DNA of 64,000 nucleotides, from positions 1,736,001-1,800,000 of the forward strand of contig NZ_CP011868.1 of NCBI RefSeq assembly GCF_001294645.1. Direction: 5' to 3'. The DNA comes from Pseudonocardia sp. HH130629-09. GTDB lineage: Bacteria > Actinomycetota > Actinomycetes > Mycobacteriales > Pseudonocardiaceae. Shown here piece after piece: positions 55,529 to 64,000 of the stretch. The number at the start of each line of letters is the position of its first letter. Within the stretch, counting starts at the first letter, position 1. Made by a program: the position numbers and the translations under genes. Below the pieces are notes generated by a model, which searched no databases, had not been told where the DNA came from, and saw nothing but the letters and a program-made list of their open reading frames with translations.

Positions 55529-57397
55529 TCAGAGGACGGTGAGCGTGATGGTGTCGCCCGGTTCGGCGTCGCTGCCCGCTCCCGGGTCCTGCCCGATGAC
55601 GCGCCCGTCGCGGTGACCGAACGGGAAGCCGCGCTCGACGTCGACGTCGAAGCCCGCCTGGCGCAGCAGGTCTGCGGCCTCGTCGGCGCGCATGCCGATC
55701 ACGAACGGCACCGAGGTGGGGCCCGGCTCCGCGGTGGGCGGCGTGGTCGTCGGGGGCGGGGCGGGTTCGGCGCCGCGACTGGTGACCAGGGTGACCGCCG
55801 CGCCGCTCGCAAGCCGGGTCCCGGCGGGTGGGTCGGTCCGGATGACCGCCCCGGCCGGGACCTCGGTGCTGTACTCCGCCGCGGTCGTGGACTGCACCGG
55901 GGTCAGCCCGGCGCGGCGCACCGCGTCCTCGGCGGTGGCGACCGCGCTGCCGGCCGGCACGTCGGGGACGGCGGGCCGGCCGGTGGAGACGACCAGGGTG
56001 ACCGTGGTGCCGCGCAGCACGCGGGTCTCCGGCGCCGGGTCGACCTGGGCCACCCGGTCGGGGGCCATCTCGTCGTCGGCGCGTTCGGTGACGGTCGGGG
56101 TCAGGTCGGACTCGGCGACCAGCGCGGTCGCCTGCTCCCGGTCCAGGCCGGTGACCGCGGGCATCGTGGTCCAGCGGCCGGACCCGAGCCACCAGGCGCC
56201 CGTCCCGGCCAGTGCGGCCAGCAGCAGGAGCAGCACCATCCACAGCGCGAACACCCGGCGGCCACGGCGGCGCCGCCCGGCCAGCTCCTCGCGGGTCATC
56301 GGCTCCGGCTGACCGGCGGGGGTGACGGCGGTGCCGTGCGCGCCGCGGGCCCTGGTCTGCACCCGGGTGCCGCCTGGGCCGGGCGCGGCGGCGTCGAGCG
56401 GTCGGTGGCGCAGCGGTCCGGCGGGGAGGGTGGCGCCGTCGTCGGGGGGCGGTGGGCCGGGCGGTCGCGGCGTCGCGGTCCGGGGCAGGCCCAGCCGGTC
56501 GGCCATGTCCAGCAGCTCGCGGCGGAAGTGCTCCGCGTCGACCGGGCGCTGCTCCGGGTCCCGCGAGGTGGCCCGGGCGACGAGCGCGTCCACGGCCGGT
56601 GGCAGGCCCGGGACCAGCGCCGACGGCGGCGGCACGTCCTCGTTCACGTGCCGGTAGGCCACCGACAGCGGGTTGTCGGCGGTGTAGGGCGGCTGCCCGG
56701 TCAGCATCTCGTAGAGCACGACGCCGGCGGCGTAGACGTCGCTGCGGCCGTCGGCGCGGCCGGACACGACCTGCTCGGGGGAGAGGTAGGCCATCGTCCC
56801 TAGGATCATCCCCGCGTGGCTGACCCCGGCCTCGGCAGCCGCGGTGAGCAGGCCGAAGTCGGCCACCTTCACCTCGCCGCCGGAGGAGATCAGCACGTTC
56901 TCCGGCTTCACGTCGCGGTGCACCATGCCGAGCCGGTGCGCGCGGGCCAGCCCGGCGAGGACCGGCTCCAGCACCCGCACCGCGGCGGGGAGCCCGAGTG
57001 CGCCGCGGGCGCGCAGCACGTCGCGCAGGGTGCCGCCGTCGACCAGCTCCATGACGACGAACAGGCTGGCCTCGCCCAGCGGGCCCGCCGGGACGGTGCC
57101 CCGGTCGTAGACGGCGACGACGCACGGGTGGTCGATCCGGGCCGCCAGGCGGGCCTCCCGGTCGAACCGGGTGCGGAAGGCGTGGTCCCCGGCCATCCTC
57201 GGGTCCATCACCTTGATCGCGACGGCGCGTTCGAGACGGGTGTCGGTGCCGTGGTGCACCGTCGACATGCCGCCGCGGGCCAGCACCGGGCCGACCCGGT
57301 AGCGACCGTCGAGCAGCACCTCGCCGGGGCCGTCGGCGGCGAGCCGCCCGGCCCCACCCGGGGTGCCGGGGGCGGCTGGACCGGACGGTGAGCTCAT
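55529..57397 (-). CDS. pknL: Ser/Thr protein kinase PknL with three PASTA domains
   Basis: The 622-residue membrane kinase has a Hanks-type domain (about 31-290). VAIKVMDPR carries Lys62, MVHRDVKPENVLI has catalytic Asp162, DFG is at 180-182, and GTMAYLSPEQ follows the activation loop. After a Pro/Arg-rich juxtamembrane stretch comes one helix (about 386-406, FALWMVLLLLLAALAGTGAWW). Three extracytoplasmic PASTA modules follow (MPAVTGLDREQA, VPDVPAGSAVATAEDAV, VPFVIGMRADEAADLL). It is divergent from a Rv2175c-like HTH gene, the partner and substrate known for M. tuberculosis PknL. A TAACCT hexamer ends 8 nt before the ATG. Confidence 0.93.
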   Translation of the reverse strand: MSSPSGPAAPGTPGGAGRLAADGPGEVLLDGRYRVGPVLARGGMSTVHHGTDTRLERAVAIKVMDPRMAGDHAFRTRFDREARLAARIDHPCVVAVYDRGTVPAGPLGEASLFVVMELVDGGTLRDVLRARGALGLPAAVRVLEPVLAGLARAHRLGMVHRDVKPENVLISSGGEVKVADFGLLTAAAEAGVSHAGMILGTMAYLSPEQVVSGRADGRSDVYAAGVVLYEMLTGQPPYTADNPLSVAYRHVNEDVPPPSALVPGLPPAVDALVARATSRDPEQRPVDAEHFRRELLDMADRLGLPRTATPRPPGPPPPDDGATLPAGPLRHRPLDAAAPGPGGTRVQTRARGAHGTAVTPAGQPEPMTREELAGRRRRGRRVFALWMVLLLLLAALAGTGAWWLGSGRWTTMPAVTGLDREQATALVAESDLTPTVTERADDEMAPDRVAQVDPAPETRVLRGTTVTLVVSTGRPAVPDVPAGSAVATAEDAVRRAGLTPVQSTTAAEYSTEVPAGAVIRTDPPAGTRLASGAAVTLVTSRGAEPAPPPTTTPPTAEPGPTSVPFVIGMRADEAADLLRQAGFDVDVERGFPFGHRDGRVIGQDPGAGSDAEPGDTITLTVL

Positions 57398-57519
57398 CGC
57401 GGGTCAGGTTACCGGTGGGGATCCCGGCGCTCGTGCAGGTGGTCGGCGCCGGGGCCGCCGTGCCGGTCGGTGCGGTGGGCGTCGGCGCCGCCCGGGGCGG
57501 TGTGGGACAGTGTCCGGCT

Positions 57520-57873
57520 GTGAACGAGTCCCTCCCCGCCGCTGTCACCGAGGAGACGCTGAGCGTCGCCGAGGTGGCCGACCGCCTGTCGATCCCCGTC
57601 TCCCGGGTGCACCAGCTCGTCCGCGACGGGCAGCTCCTGTCCTTCAAGGAGGGGCACGATGTCGTCGTCCCCGCGGCGCTGCTCGACCGGGACGGCGTCG
57701 TCCGCGGGCTGCCGGGCACGATCGTCGTCCTGCGGGACGGCGGCTACGACGACCACGCGATCCTGACCTGGCTGTTCAGCGAGGAGGAGTCGCTGGACGG
57801 CGCCCCGATCACCGCGCTGCGCGCGGGCCGGCACAAGGAGATCAAGCGCCGCGCCCAGGCCATGGCCTTCTGA
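57520..57873 (+). CDS. HTH DNA-binding protein, Rv2175c-like (PknL substrate family)
   Basis: The 117-residue protein begins VNESLPAAVTEETLSVAEVADRL, followed by SIPVSRVHQLVRDGQLLSFKEG as the winged helix. A C-terminal domain carries GTIVVLRDGGYDDHAILTWLFSEEESLDGAPITALRAGRHKEIKRRAQAMAF, matching Rv2175c. In M. tuberculosis this protein is phosphorylated by PknL on an N-terminal Thr, which weakens DNA binding; Thr residues are present here at 9 and 12. The GTG at 57520 is chosen on length; the longer frame would overlap pknL. Divergent from pknL, so they probably share a control region. Confidence 0.9.
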   Translation: MNESLPAAVTEETLSVAEVADRLSIPVSRVHQLVRDGQLLSFKEGHDVVVPAALLDRDGVVRGLPGTIVVLRDGGYDDHAILTWLFSEEESLDGAPITALRAGRHKEIKRRAQAMAF

Positions 57874-57898
57874 CCGGGGCCCTTCGGGGCGCGGCCCG

Positions 57899-58891
57899 TC
57901 AGGCGCGGGCGCGGTGGACGCGGTCGCGCGCCAGCCGGCTCCCGCGGGCGGCCAACGCCCGGCCGAGCCGGGGCAGCGCGACGGCGGCCCGGCGCCGGTT
58001 CGACACCGCGACCCGGCGGGTCAGGACGTCGTAGCCGGCGTCGGCGATCTCGTCGAGGATCTCCGCGTACAGCACCCGGGCGGCGCCGATGCAGGCCCGC
58101 GACACCGGCTCCAGCATCGGGATCCCCGGGTCGGCCCGGCGGTAGGTGGCCCGGGTCCGGGCGACCAGGTGGGCCAGGGCGCGGCGGATCCGCGGGTCCG
58201 GGCGCCCGGTGCGCCGGCTCCAGGCCAGCAGCTCCCGGTCGACCCCGAACACGGCGAGCTCGTCGGCGGGCAGGTACACCCGGCCGCGGTCGAGGTCCTC
58301 GCCGACGTCGCGCAGGAAGTTCGTGATCTGGAACGCCACGCCCAGCAGCGCGGCGTGCGGCTCGGCCTCGGCCCGCGGCACGACGGTCCCGAGCACCGGC
58401 AGCGTCTGCAGCCCGATCACCGCGGCCGAGCCGTGCACGTAGACGGCCAGCTCGTCGTCGGTGGCGTAGTCGGTGACGGACAGGTCCATCCGCATCGAGA
58501 CCATGAAGTCCCGGAACAGTGACGCGTCGAGGTCGTGGCGGCGCGCGGTCTCGGCGACGGCGATGACCTCGGGCCTGCTGCCGGGCAGCGGCGCGCCCGC
58601 CAGCGCGGCCGCCAGCTCGGCGTCGAGCGCGTCGAGCCGGGTGTGCGGGTCCCCGCCGCCCGCGCCGTCGGGGTCGTCGACGATCTCGTCGGCGAAGCGC
58701 GCGAAGCCGTAGAGGGCGTGGATGTCGACCCGTCGCTCCGGGGGCAGCAGCCGGGTCGCGAGGAAGTAGGTGCGCCCGTGCTCGGCATGCAGCGCCCGGC
58801 AGGCGGCATAGGCCGCGCGCAGCTGCGGGTCGGTCAGGCCGGCGGCGTCGAGCTCGACGCGCCCGGCCCGCTCAGCCGCGGACGGCCGCAT
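57899..58891 (-). CDS. crtB: phytoene synthase
   Basis: CrtB condenses two geranylgeranyl diphosphates to phytoene. The 330-residue protein has the first Asp-rich motif in [16 protein letters not shown] and the second in [25 protein letters not shown]. The catalytic [11 protein letters not shown] near the N-terminus and [30 protein letters not shown] are also present. The ATG at 58891 overlaps the end of the mannosyltransferase gene by 20 bp, so it is translated from the same mRNA. Squalene synthase is a less likely alternative because crtI and crtE stand nearby. Confidence 0.92.
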   Translation of the reverse strand: MRPSAAERAGRVELDAAGLTDPQLRAAYAACRALHAEHGRTYFLATRLLPPERRVDIHALYGFARFADEIVDDPDGAGGGDPHTRLDALDAELAAALAGAPLPGSRPEVIAVAETARRHDLDASLFRDFMVSMRMDLSVTDYATDDELAVYVHGSAAVIGLQTLPVLGTVVPRAEAEPHAALLGVAFQITNFLRDVGEDLDRGRVYLPADELAVFGVDRELLAWSRRTGRPDPRIRRALAHLVARTRATYRRADPGIPMLEPVSRACIGAARVLYAEILDEIADAGYDVLTRRVAVSNRRRAAVALPRLGRALAARGSRLARDRVHRARA

Positions 58892-60530
58892 CGTCGGTGG
58901 GCGGCTGGGTCGCGGGCCGTGTCGCGGGCTCTGTCGCGGGCTGTGCCACGGCCGGGGTCGGCGACGGGGTGCTCCGGCGCAGGCCGAGCGGGTCCGGCCG
59001 GAGCAGCGACACCGCGGCCAGGACACCGGCCAGGGCGCAGGCCAGCAGGTAGTGCGGCACGTAGAGGGCGGTCTCGCCGTCGGGGAAGTACACGATCATC
59101 AGCCAGATCGAGCCGAACACGACCCACTGCAGCCCGCGGGCGCTCCACGGGGTCATCGCGAGCAGGCAGAACCCCCAGCTCAGGTACCACGGCAGTGTGG
59201 TGGGGGAGAGGACCGCGGCCAGCGCGAGGGCGATCGCCGCGTTGCGCACCGCGACCCGCGGGTCGTTGCGGCCGCGCCACCAGAGCAGTGCGATGAGTGC
59301 GGCCATCACCAGCGCGCCGATGAACCGGAACGTGTCGACGAACGCCTGGGAGTTCACCTCCTCGGCGAACATCCCGGCCACGCTGGCGGTCGCCTGCCCG
59401 ACGGCGGTCGGCACGGACAACCAGTTCACGATCATCGAGGGGGCGCTGAGCGCGGGCAGCCAGCCCAGCCCGAGACCGGTGAGCCAGGTGACCCCGCCGA
59501 ACACGACGCCGAACACCGCCACCGACGGCACCCCGGCCCGGACCAGCCGCGACCAGAACCCGCCGGAGAGCTTCGCCGCCCACACGAGCACCAGGAACGG
59601 CAGCACGATCCCGGCCGAGGCCTTGACCGCCATCGCCAGCGACGCGACGACGATCGCCCACACGAACCGCTCCCGCAGCGCCAGCAGCGCCGCCAGCGGC
59701 AGCAGGCCGACGACCAGCAGGTCGTTGTGCACCCCGCCGACCATGTGCACGACCATCACGGGGTTCGCCACGGTCAGCCACAGCGCGACCGCGGGGCGCC
59801 CGCCCAGGCGCCGGGTCAGCGCGGGCAGCACCGCGACGAGCAGCAGCAGCCCGGTGACCAGGCTCAGCCGCATCAGCACGACGCCGAGCAGCACGTTCTG
59901 GCCGACGAGCAGGACCACGCCCTGGGCGAGCAGGATGAACAGCGGCCCGTACGGGGCGGGGGTGTCCTGCCAGAAGAAGTGGACGTTGTCGGTGAAGGTC
60001 CCGCCCATGGTGTCCGGCCCGACGACGTACGGGTCGTACCCGGCCAGCGGCAGCGCGCCCTGGGCGAGGTAGCTGTAGGGGTCGCGGGTGAACAGCGGCG
60101 CCGTGACCAGCATCGGCAGCATCCACACCGCCGCCGTCGTCAGCACCGCGCGGCCGCCGGCGCCGCGGGCGAGCAAGGCGCGGCCCAGCCGCACCCACGC
60201 CCACACCATCAGCACCAGGCCGACGTAGATCACGATCGTCGCGAGCATCGCGCCGTGGCCGTAGCGCCAGAACGACAGGGCCGAGTTGCCGATCACCGGG
60301 TCCCGCATCGGGATCCCGCCGCCGCCGAACGAACCCAGGAACATCAGCACGGTCCCGGCCAGCCCCAGCAGCAGGATGCCCCGCGGCGGCGAGCCCAGCC
60401 GCTCGACCAGACCGGGCCCGGCGGGCCGCGGAGTGGCGGGCGGGGGCATGACCCGGCCCGCGCCGGGGTCCGGCGTCACCGGTTCGGGAGCCGCCGGGCG
60501 GGGGAGCGGGGGCGAGGGCTGAGCCGTCAT
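58872..60530 (-). CDS. mptA: polytopic GT-C alpha-(1->6) mannosyltransferase, MptA-like
   Basis: The 552-residue membrane protein has about 12-13 hydrophobic helices. The acidic residues of the first extracytoplasmic loop lie around [29 protein letters not shown], a pattern common to MptA/MptB enzymes that use polyprenyl-phosphate mannose to extend lipomannan. Between idsA-type crtE and the Rv2175c/pknL pair it matches the place of Rv2174 (MptA). It sits inside the carotenoid operon, so a carotenoid glycosyl role cannot be excluded. N- and C-termini are Pro/Thr/Ala-rich and disordered. Confidence 0.82.
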   Translation of the reverse strand: MTAQPSPPLPRPAAPEPVTPDPGAGRVMPPPATPRPAGPGLVERLGSPPRGILLLGLAGTVLMFLGSFGGGGIPMRDPVIGNSALSFWRYGHGAMLATIVIYVGLVLMVWAWVRLGRALLARGAGGRAVLTTAAVWMLPMLVTAPLFTRDPYSYLAQGALPLAGYDPYVVGPDTMGGTFTDNVHFFWQDTPAPYGPLFILLAQGVVLLVGQNVLLGVVLMRLSLVTGLLLLVAVLPALTRRLGGRPAVALWLTVANPVMVVHMVGGVHNDLLVVGLLPLAALLALRERFVWAIVVASLAMAVKASAGIVLPFLVLVWAAKLSGGFWSRLVRAGVPSVAVFGVVFGGVTWLTGLGLGWLPALSAPSMIVNWLSVPTAVGQATASVAGMFAEEVNSQAFVDTFRFIGALVMAALIALLWWRGRNDPRVAVRNAAIALALAAVLSPTTLPWYLSWGFCLLAMTPWSARGLQWVVFGSIWLMIVYFPDGETALYVPHYLLACALAGVLAAVSLLRPDPLGLRRSTPSPTPAVAQPATEPATRPATQPPTDDAAVRG

Positions 60531-60646
60531 CGTGTCCGTGTGTGCTGGTCGGGCGTCGTCGGGGACATGATTCCACGCCCCTCGACGCTCCTACTCGGCG
60601 CCCGCCCGCAGCGGCCGTCGTCAGTGCCCATCCTCAGTGCCGACCC

Positions 60647-62215
60647 TCAGTGACCCGTGCGTGCCCCGACCCCGTGCCCGGCGCGCTCGGCCGGGCGCGG
60701 ACCGGTGATCCGCTCCGCCGCCAGCCGCCCGGAGATCAGCACCGGCGGGATCCCGACGCCGGGGGTCGTGCCGCACCCGGCGAGCACCGCGTTCGCCGTC
60801 CCACGGACCAGGTTGCGCGGCCGGAACGGGCCGGTCTGGGCCAGCGTGTGCGACGCCGAGAACGGCGTGCCCGCCGCCATCCCGGCGGCCGCCCAGTCCT
60901 GCGGGGTCCACATCCGGGTCCAGCTCGGCTCCGCCGAGGGGTCCACCAGGCCGCGGTCGGCGAGCACCCCGAACAGCTCCTCGGCGTAGGCCGGGCCGAC
61001 CCGGTCCCAGTCGATGCCGGGCGCCACCGCGGTGTTCGGGCAGGGCGCGAGCACGCTCATGACCTCGCGCCCGTCGGGCTGTAGCGACGGGTCGGTCAGC
61101 CCGGGCCGGGTGACCAGCAGCGACGGGTCGGACATCAGCCGGCCCTCGTCGATGATCTCGCGGAAGGTGCCGTCCCAGGAGCCGCCGAAGGAGATCGTGT
61201 GGTGGTGCTGCGCGGTGCCGGGGGCGGGGGCGGGCATCCCGGCGTGCACGACGACGGCGCTGGGCGACCAGCGCAGCCCGACCGGGCGTCGCGGCGCCCC
61301 GCCGAGCAGCGCGTAGGCCGCGGGCAGCTCGGGGGTGAGCACGACCGCGTCGCACGGGGTGCGCGACTCGTCGGTGCCGTCGGGGCCGGTGTGCCGGACC
61401 GCGGTGACCCGGTCGCCGGAGCGGTCCAGGCCGGTCACGGTGCGGCCGTAGTGGATCTCGGCGCCCGCGTCGGCGGCCGCGCCGGCCAGCGCGGTCCCCA
61501 TCATCCGCATGCCGCCGCGGGGGAAGTACACGCCCGCGATCGTGTCCATGTAGGCGATCACGCCGTAGGCGCCGAGCGCATCGCGCGGGGAGACCCCGGC
61601 GTAGAGCGCCTGGAAGGAGAACACCCGGCGCAGCCGCTCGTCGGGCAGGAAGCGGTCGATCCGCCGACCGAGCCGTCCGAACCCGCCGAGCGCGGCGAGC
61701 CGGGCCAGGTCGGGCCCGAGCAGCGACAGCGGCGAGTCCATGTTCGCGCCGATGAAGTGGTCCATCTCGGCGCGATAGAGGTCGGTGAGCCAGCGACGCA
61801 GCCGCCGGTACCCGGCCGCGGAGTCCGGGCCGCAGGTCTCGCGGATCTCGTGCTCCATCGCGGCGGCGTCCGTGTGCACCGCGATGGCCGAGCCGTCGGC
61901 GAACTCGGCCCGGTAGGCCGGGTCGAGCCGGACGAGGTCGAGCCGGTCCGCGGTGGACTCGCCGACGGCGGCGAAGGCGGAGTCCAGCAGGTCCGGCATG
62001 GTCAGCACGGTCGGGCCGGTGTCCAGGGCGTAGGTCCCGTGGGCGTCGGTCACGTCGAGCCGCCCGGCGCGGCCGCCGGGGACGCTCTCCCGCTCGACGA
62101 TCGTGACCCGGCGGCCCGCGCCCAGCAGGTGCAGCGCGGTCGACAGCCCGGCCAGCCCCGCCCCCACGACGATCACGTGGTCGGAGGGCCCCTCGATCCG
62201 CCGCATCCCGCTCAC
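60647..62215 (-). CDS. crtI: phytoene desaturase
   Basis: CrtI introduces double bases of conjugation into phytoene using FAD. The 522-residue protein has the N-terminal HVIVVGAGLAGLSTALHLLGAGRRVTIVE and GGRAGRLDV, the FFxxx-type TYALDTGPTVLTMPDLL, and a substrate segment RRVFSFQALYAGVSP. A C-terminal AGCGTTPGVGIPPVLISGRLAAERI closes the FAD site. The GTG at 62215 overlaps the crtE stop (GTGA); an ATG three codons later is possible. A gap of 116 bp separates it from the mannosyltransferase gene. Confidence 0.93.
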   Translation of the reverse strand: MSGMRRIEGPSDHVIVVGAGLAGLSTALHLLGAGRRVTIVERESVPGGRAGRLDVTDAHGTYALDTGPTVLTMPDLLDSAFAAVGESTADRLDLVRLDPAYRAEFADGSAIAVHTDAAAMEHEIRETCGPDSAAGYRRLRRWLTDLYRAEMDHFIGANMDSPLSLLGPDLARLAALGGFGRLGRRIDRFLPDERLRRVFSFQALYAGVSPRDALGAYGVIAYMDTIAGVYFPRGGMRMMGTALAGAAADAGAEIHYGRTVTGLDRSGDRVTAVRHTGPDGTDESRTPCDAVVLTPELPAAYALLGGAPRRPVGLRWSPSAVVVHAGMPAPAPGTAQHHHTISFGGSWDGTFREIIDEGRLMSDPSLLVTRPGLTDPSLQPDGREVMSVLAPCPNTAVAPGIDWDRVGPAYAEELFGVLADRGLVDPSAEPSWTRMWTPQDWAAAGMAAGTPFSASHTLAQTGPFRPRNLVRGTANAVLAGCGTTPGVGIPPVLISGRLAAERITGPRPAERAGHGVGARTGH

Positions 62216-63369
62216 CAGGCCCGTCGGGTGGCGCGCTCGGCCAGCTCGAACAGGTGCGACCGGCCCGGTTCGGCGACCGGTGCGGAGTCGAGCGCGTCGA
62301 GCGCGGCGCCGGTGAGGGCGGCGATCCGCTGCTCCACCGACTGCACCGCGCCCAGCTCGGACAGCGCGGAGCGGGCCCGGTCCAGGCTCGCGGCGTCCAG
62401 GTCGGGGTCGCCGAGCGCGGCGAGGACGACGTCGGCGGCGGCCCGGTCCCCGCGCTGCTCGGCCCGCTGCAGGGCCGCGGCGACCAGCAGGGTCCGCTTG
62501 CCCTCGCGCAGGTCGTCCCCGGCGGGCTTGCCGGTGACCCGGGGGTCGCCGAACACGCCGAGCAGGTCGTCGCGCAGCTGGAACGCGACGCCGATGTCGG
62601 CGCCGTAGCGCCGGTAGGCCGCGACGACCCGCGGGTCGGCCCCGGCGATCGCCGCGCCCAGGTGCAGCGGCCGCTCCACGGTGTAGGCGGCGGTCTTGAA
62701 GCGGTCGATGGTCAGCGCGGTCGACTCCGCGGTGTCCCCGGAGGCCTGCGCCAGCACGTCGAGGTACTGGCCGGACAGCACCTCGGTGCGCATCGCCCGC
62801 CACGGCTCGGCGGCGCGGGTGTGGGCGCCCTCGGGCAGCGGGGCGGCGTGGAACATGTCGTCGGCCCACACCTGGGCCAGGTCCCCGACGAGGATCGCGA
62901 CGGCGGCGCCGAACCGGGCCGGCGTGCCCGACCAGCCGTTCGCCGCGTGCATCCTGGCGAACTCGACGTGCACCGTCGGCCGGCCGCGCCGGGTGGAGGA
63001 GGCGTCCATCAGGTCGTCGTGGACCAGTGCGCACGCCTGGATCAGCTCCAGCGACGCGATCGCGCTCAGCACGCCGTGGGCGTGCGGGTCGGCCGGGTCG
63101 CCACCCGCGCCGCGCCAGCCCCACCAGGCGAAGGTGGGCCGCAGCCGCTTCCCGCCGCCCAGGACGAACCCGGCCAGCGCGTCGGCGGCCTGGACGACGA
63201 CCGTGTCGATGCCCGCCACCTCGGCGCGTCGGCGGTCCAGGTACCCGGCCAGCACCCGTTCCACGTGCTGGGGCAGCGCGTCGTCCAGGGGGGCCGGACC
63301 GGTCGTGGACGGGCCGGGGGACCCGGACGGACCGGACGGTGCGGACACGGAGGAGACGGGGTCTGCCAC
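62212..63369 (-). CDS. crtE: geranylgeranyl diphosphate synthase (polyprenyl synthetase)
   Basis: The enzyme makes the C20 precursor of carotenoids. The 385-residue protein has GGGKRLRPTFAWWGW, the first Asp-rich motif LVHDDLMDASSTRRGRPTVH and the second QLRDDLLGVFGD, in which the last Asp of DDxxD is Gly, as in other actinobacterial members. Position corresponds to idsA2 (Rv2173). The N-terminal 30 residues are Ser/Pro/Gly-rich. GTG lies 7 nt after TAGCCT read on the minus strand, suggesting a leaderless mRNA that continues into crtI. Chain length specificity cannot be read with certainty. Confidence 0.92.
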   Translation of the reverse strand: MADPVSSVSAPSGPSGSPGPSTTGPAPLDDALPQHVERVLAGYLDRRRAEVAGIDTVVVQAADALAGFVLGGGKRLRPTFAWWGWRGAGGDPADPHAHGVLSAIASLELIQACALVHDDLMDASSTRRGRPTVHVEFARMHAANGWSGTPARFGAAVAILVGDLAQVWADDMFHAAPLPEGAHTRAAEPWRAMRTEVLSGQYLDVLAQASGDTAESTALTIDRFKTAAYTVERPLHLGAAIAGADPRVVAAYRRYGADIGVAFQLRDDLLGVFGDPRVTGKPAGDDLREGKRTLLVAAALQRAEQRGDRAAADVVLAALGDPDLDAASLDRARSALSELGAVQSVEQRIAALTGAALDALDSAPVAEPGRSHLFELAERATRRAW

Positions 63370-63501
63370 GTCGACCAGGCTATCGGTGTGCCGGGGACCC
63401 GGCCCGTCGATGCGGTGGTGGTGCACGTCATGGCCGTTCGGGGGCGGTGCGGGCCCTTCGGCGGACGACCGGCGGGTCGTGCGCCCCGTAAGGTCGTCGC
63501 C

Positions 63502-64000
63502 GTGACGACGAGTTCCGCATCCACGGTGACCGAACGGATCAGCGTCGACCGCCCCTTCTTCGCGGTGGAGTTCTTCCCGCCGAAGGACGACCAGGGCGAG
63601 GCGGAGCTGTGGCGCGCCATCCGCCGCCTCGAGGTGCTGGACCCCGCCTACGTCTCGGTGACCTACGGCGCGGGCGGCTCCAGCCGCGACCGGACCGTCC
63701 GCACGGTCGAACGGATCGCCACCGACACCACGCTCTGCTCGATGGCGCACCTGACCGCCGTCTCGCACTCCACCGACGAGCTGCGCCACGTGATCGGGTC
63801 GCTGGCCGCCGCGGGTGTCCGCAACATCATGGCGCTGCGCGGGGACCCGCCCGGCGACCCGCTCGGCGAGTGGGTCGCCCACCCCGAGGGACTCGAGTAC
63901 GCCGACCAGCTGGTCGCGCTGATCAAGCGGTCCGGCCCGTTCTGCGTGGGCGTCGCCGCGTTCCCCTACGGCCATCCGCGCTCGGTCGACCTCGACGCCG
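63502..64000 (+). CDS. metF: methylenetetrahydrofolate reductase, MetF (3' truncated by window edge)
   Basis: MetF reduces 5,10-methylene- to 5-methyltetrahydrofolate for methionine synthesis. The visible 166 residues include FFAVEFFPPKDDQGEAELW with the catalytic Glu, DPAYVSVTYGAGGSSRDRTV, CSMAHLTAVSHS, and NIMALRGDPPGD, followed by FCVGVAAFPYGHPRS, all conserved in FAD-binding MetF proteins. The GTG at 63502 lies exactly 7 nt after TAAGGT, so the transcript is probably leaderless. The gene runs on past the end of the window. Divergent from crtE with 132 bp between. Confidence 0.93.
   Translation, partial: MTTSSASTVTERISVDRPFFAVEFFPPKDDQGEAELWRAIRRLEVLDPAYVSVTYGAGGSSRDRTVRTVERIATDTTLCSMAHLTAVSHSTDELRHVIGSLAAAGVRNIMALRGDPPGDPLGEWVAHPEGLEYADQLVALIKRSGPFCVGVAAFPYGHPRSVDLDA

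Overview
The window is chromosomal DNA from a very GC-rich actinobacterium. GTG and TTG starts are frequent, coding bias is strong at third positions, and ATGA/GTGA-type gene overlaps are common. The actinobacterial qcrCAB/ctaE respiratory block, the PimB'/FadD15/PknL neighbourhood and the mannosyltransferase with three PASTA-kinase neighbours follow the gene order of the Mycobacterium tuberculosis Rv2172-Rv2196 region. The carotenoid genes, protocatechuate-type catabolism and P450 are more typical of a Pseudonocardia-like member of the Pseudonocardiales. That placement is an inference from content only.

Region 1 (about 1-12.9 kb) is mostly cobalamin biosynthesis. It holds the end of an MmyB-type regulator, cobD, a SURF1 gene on the opposite strand, then the overlapping series cobQ, a fused ChlI/ChlD-type chelatase, cobO, cobB, a cobE/cbiG-C gene and a cysG-like bifunctional cobA. 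A MarR gene follows with a perfect 30-bp operator/promoter palindrome. It is coupled to a chloride-channel gene broken by an out-of-frame internal deletion. A cobalamin riboswitch then controls a single 125-residue protein of unknown function.

Region 2 (12.9-27.2 kb) is accessory metabolism: DNA polymerase IV, an Sfp-type phosphopantetheinyl transferase, a disordered repeat protein, a DAO-type oxidase, a cytochrome P450 behind a palindromic operator, and a CoA-transferase pair. A MOSC protein, a HAD phosphatase, pcaB with a PcaR-like IclR regulator, a flavin-dependent (LLM) oxidoreductase, a thioesterase-like protein and FprA-type ferredoxin reductase complete it.

Region 3 (27.2-49.7 kb) begins with an apparent amino-acid attenuator. 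A 27-codon leader rich in Leu/Val/Ile, with two hairpins, precedes a small ACT-like protein and is divergent from a stand-alone RAM (Lrp-type) protein. Then come trpD, a receiver-like protein, ctaE-qcrC-qcrA-qcrB, an exonuclease/UvrC-like fusion behind a DNA-damage-type promoter, a NYN protein, pimB', fadD15, SRPBCC proteins, an ArsA-type ATPase, a ROK kinase, an acyltransferase, an exoribonuclease and class II DAHP synthase.

Region 4 (49.7-64 kb) has a nucleoside-salvage cassette (lacI / nucleoside hydrolase - MFS - ribokinase). Its ribokinase is split by a complete IS3-family element with a 3-bp target duplication. PknL, its divergent HTH partner, a carotenoid operon (crtE-crtI-[GT-C mannosyltransferase]-crtB) and the start of metF follow.

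Many start codons lie exactly 6-8 nt after a TANNNT hexamer, which suggests widespread leaderless transcripts; this was used to choose several starts. No tRNA, rRNA or CRISPR array was seen.
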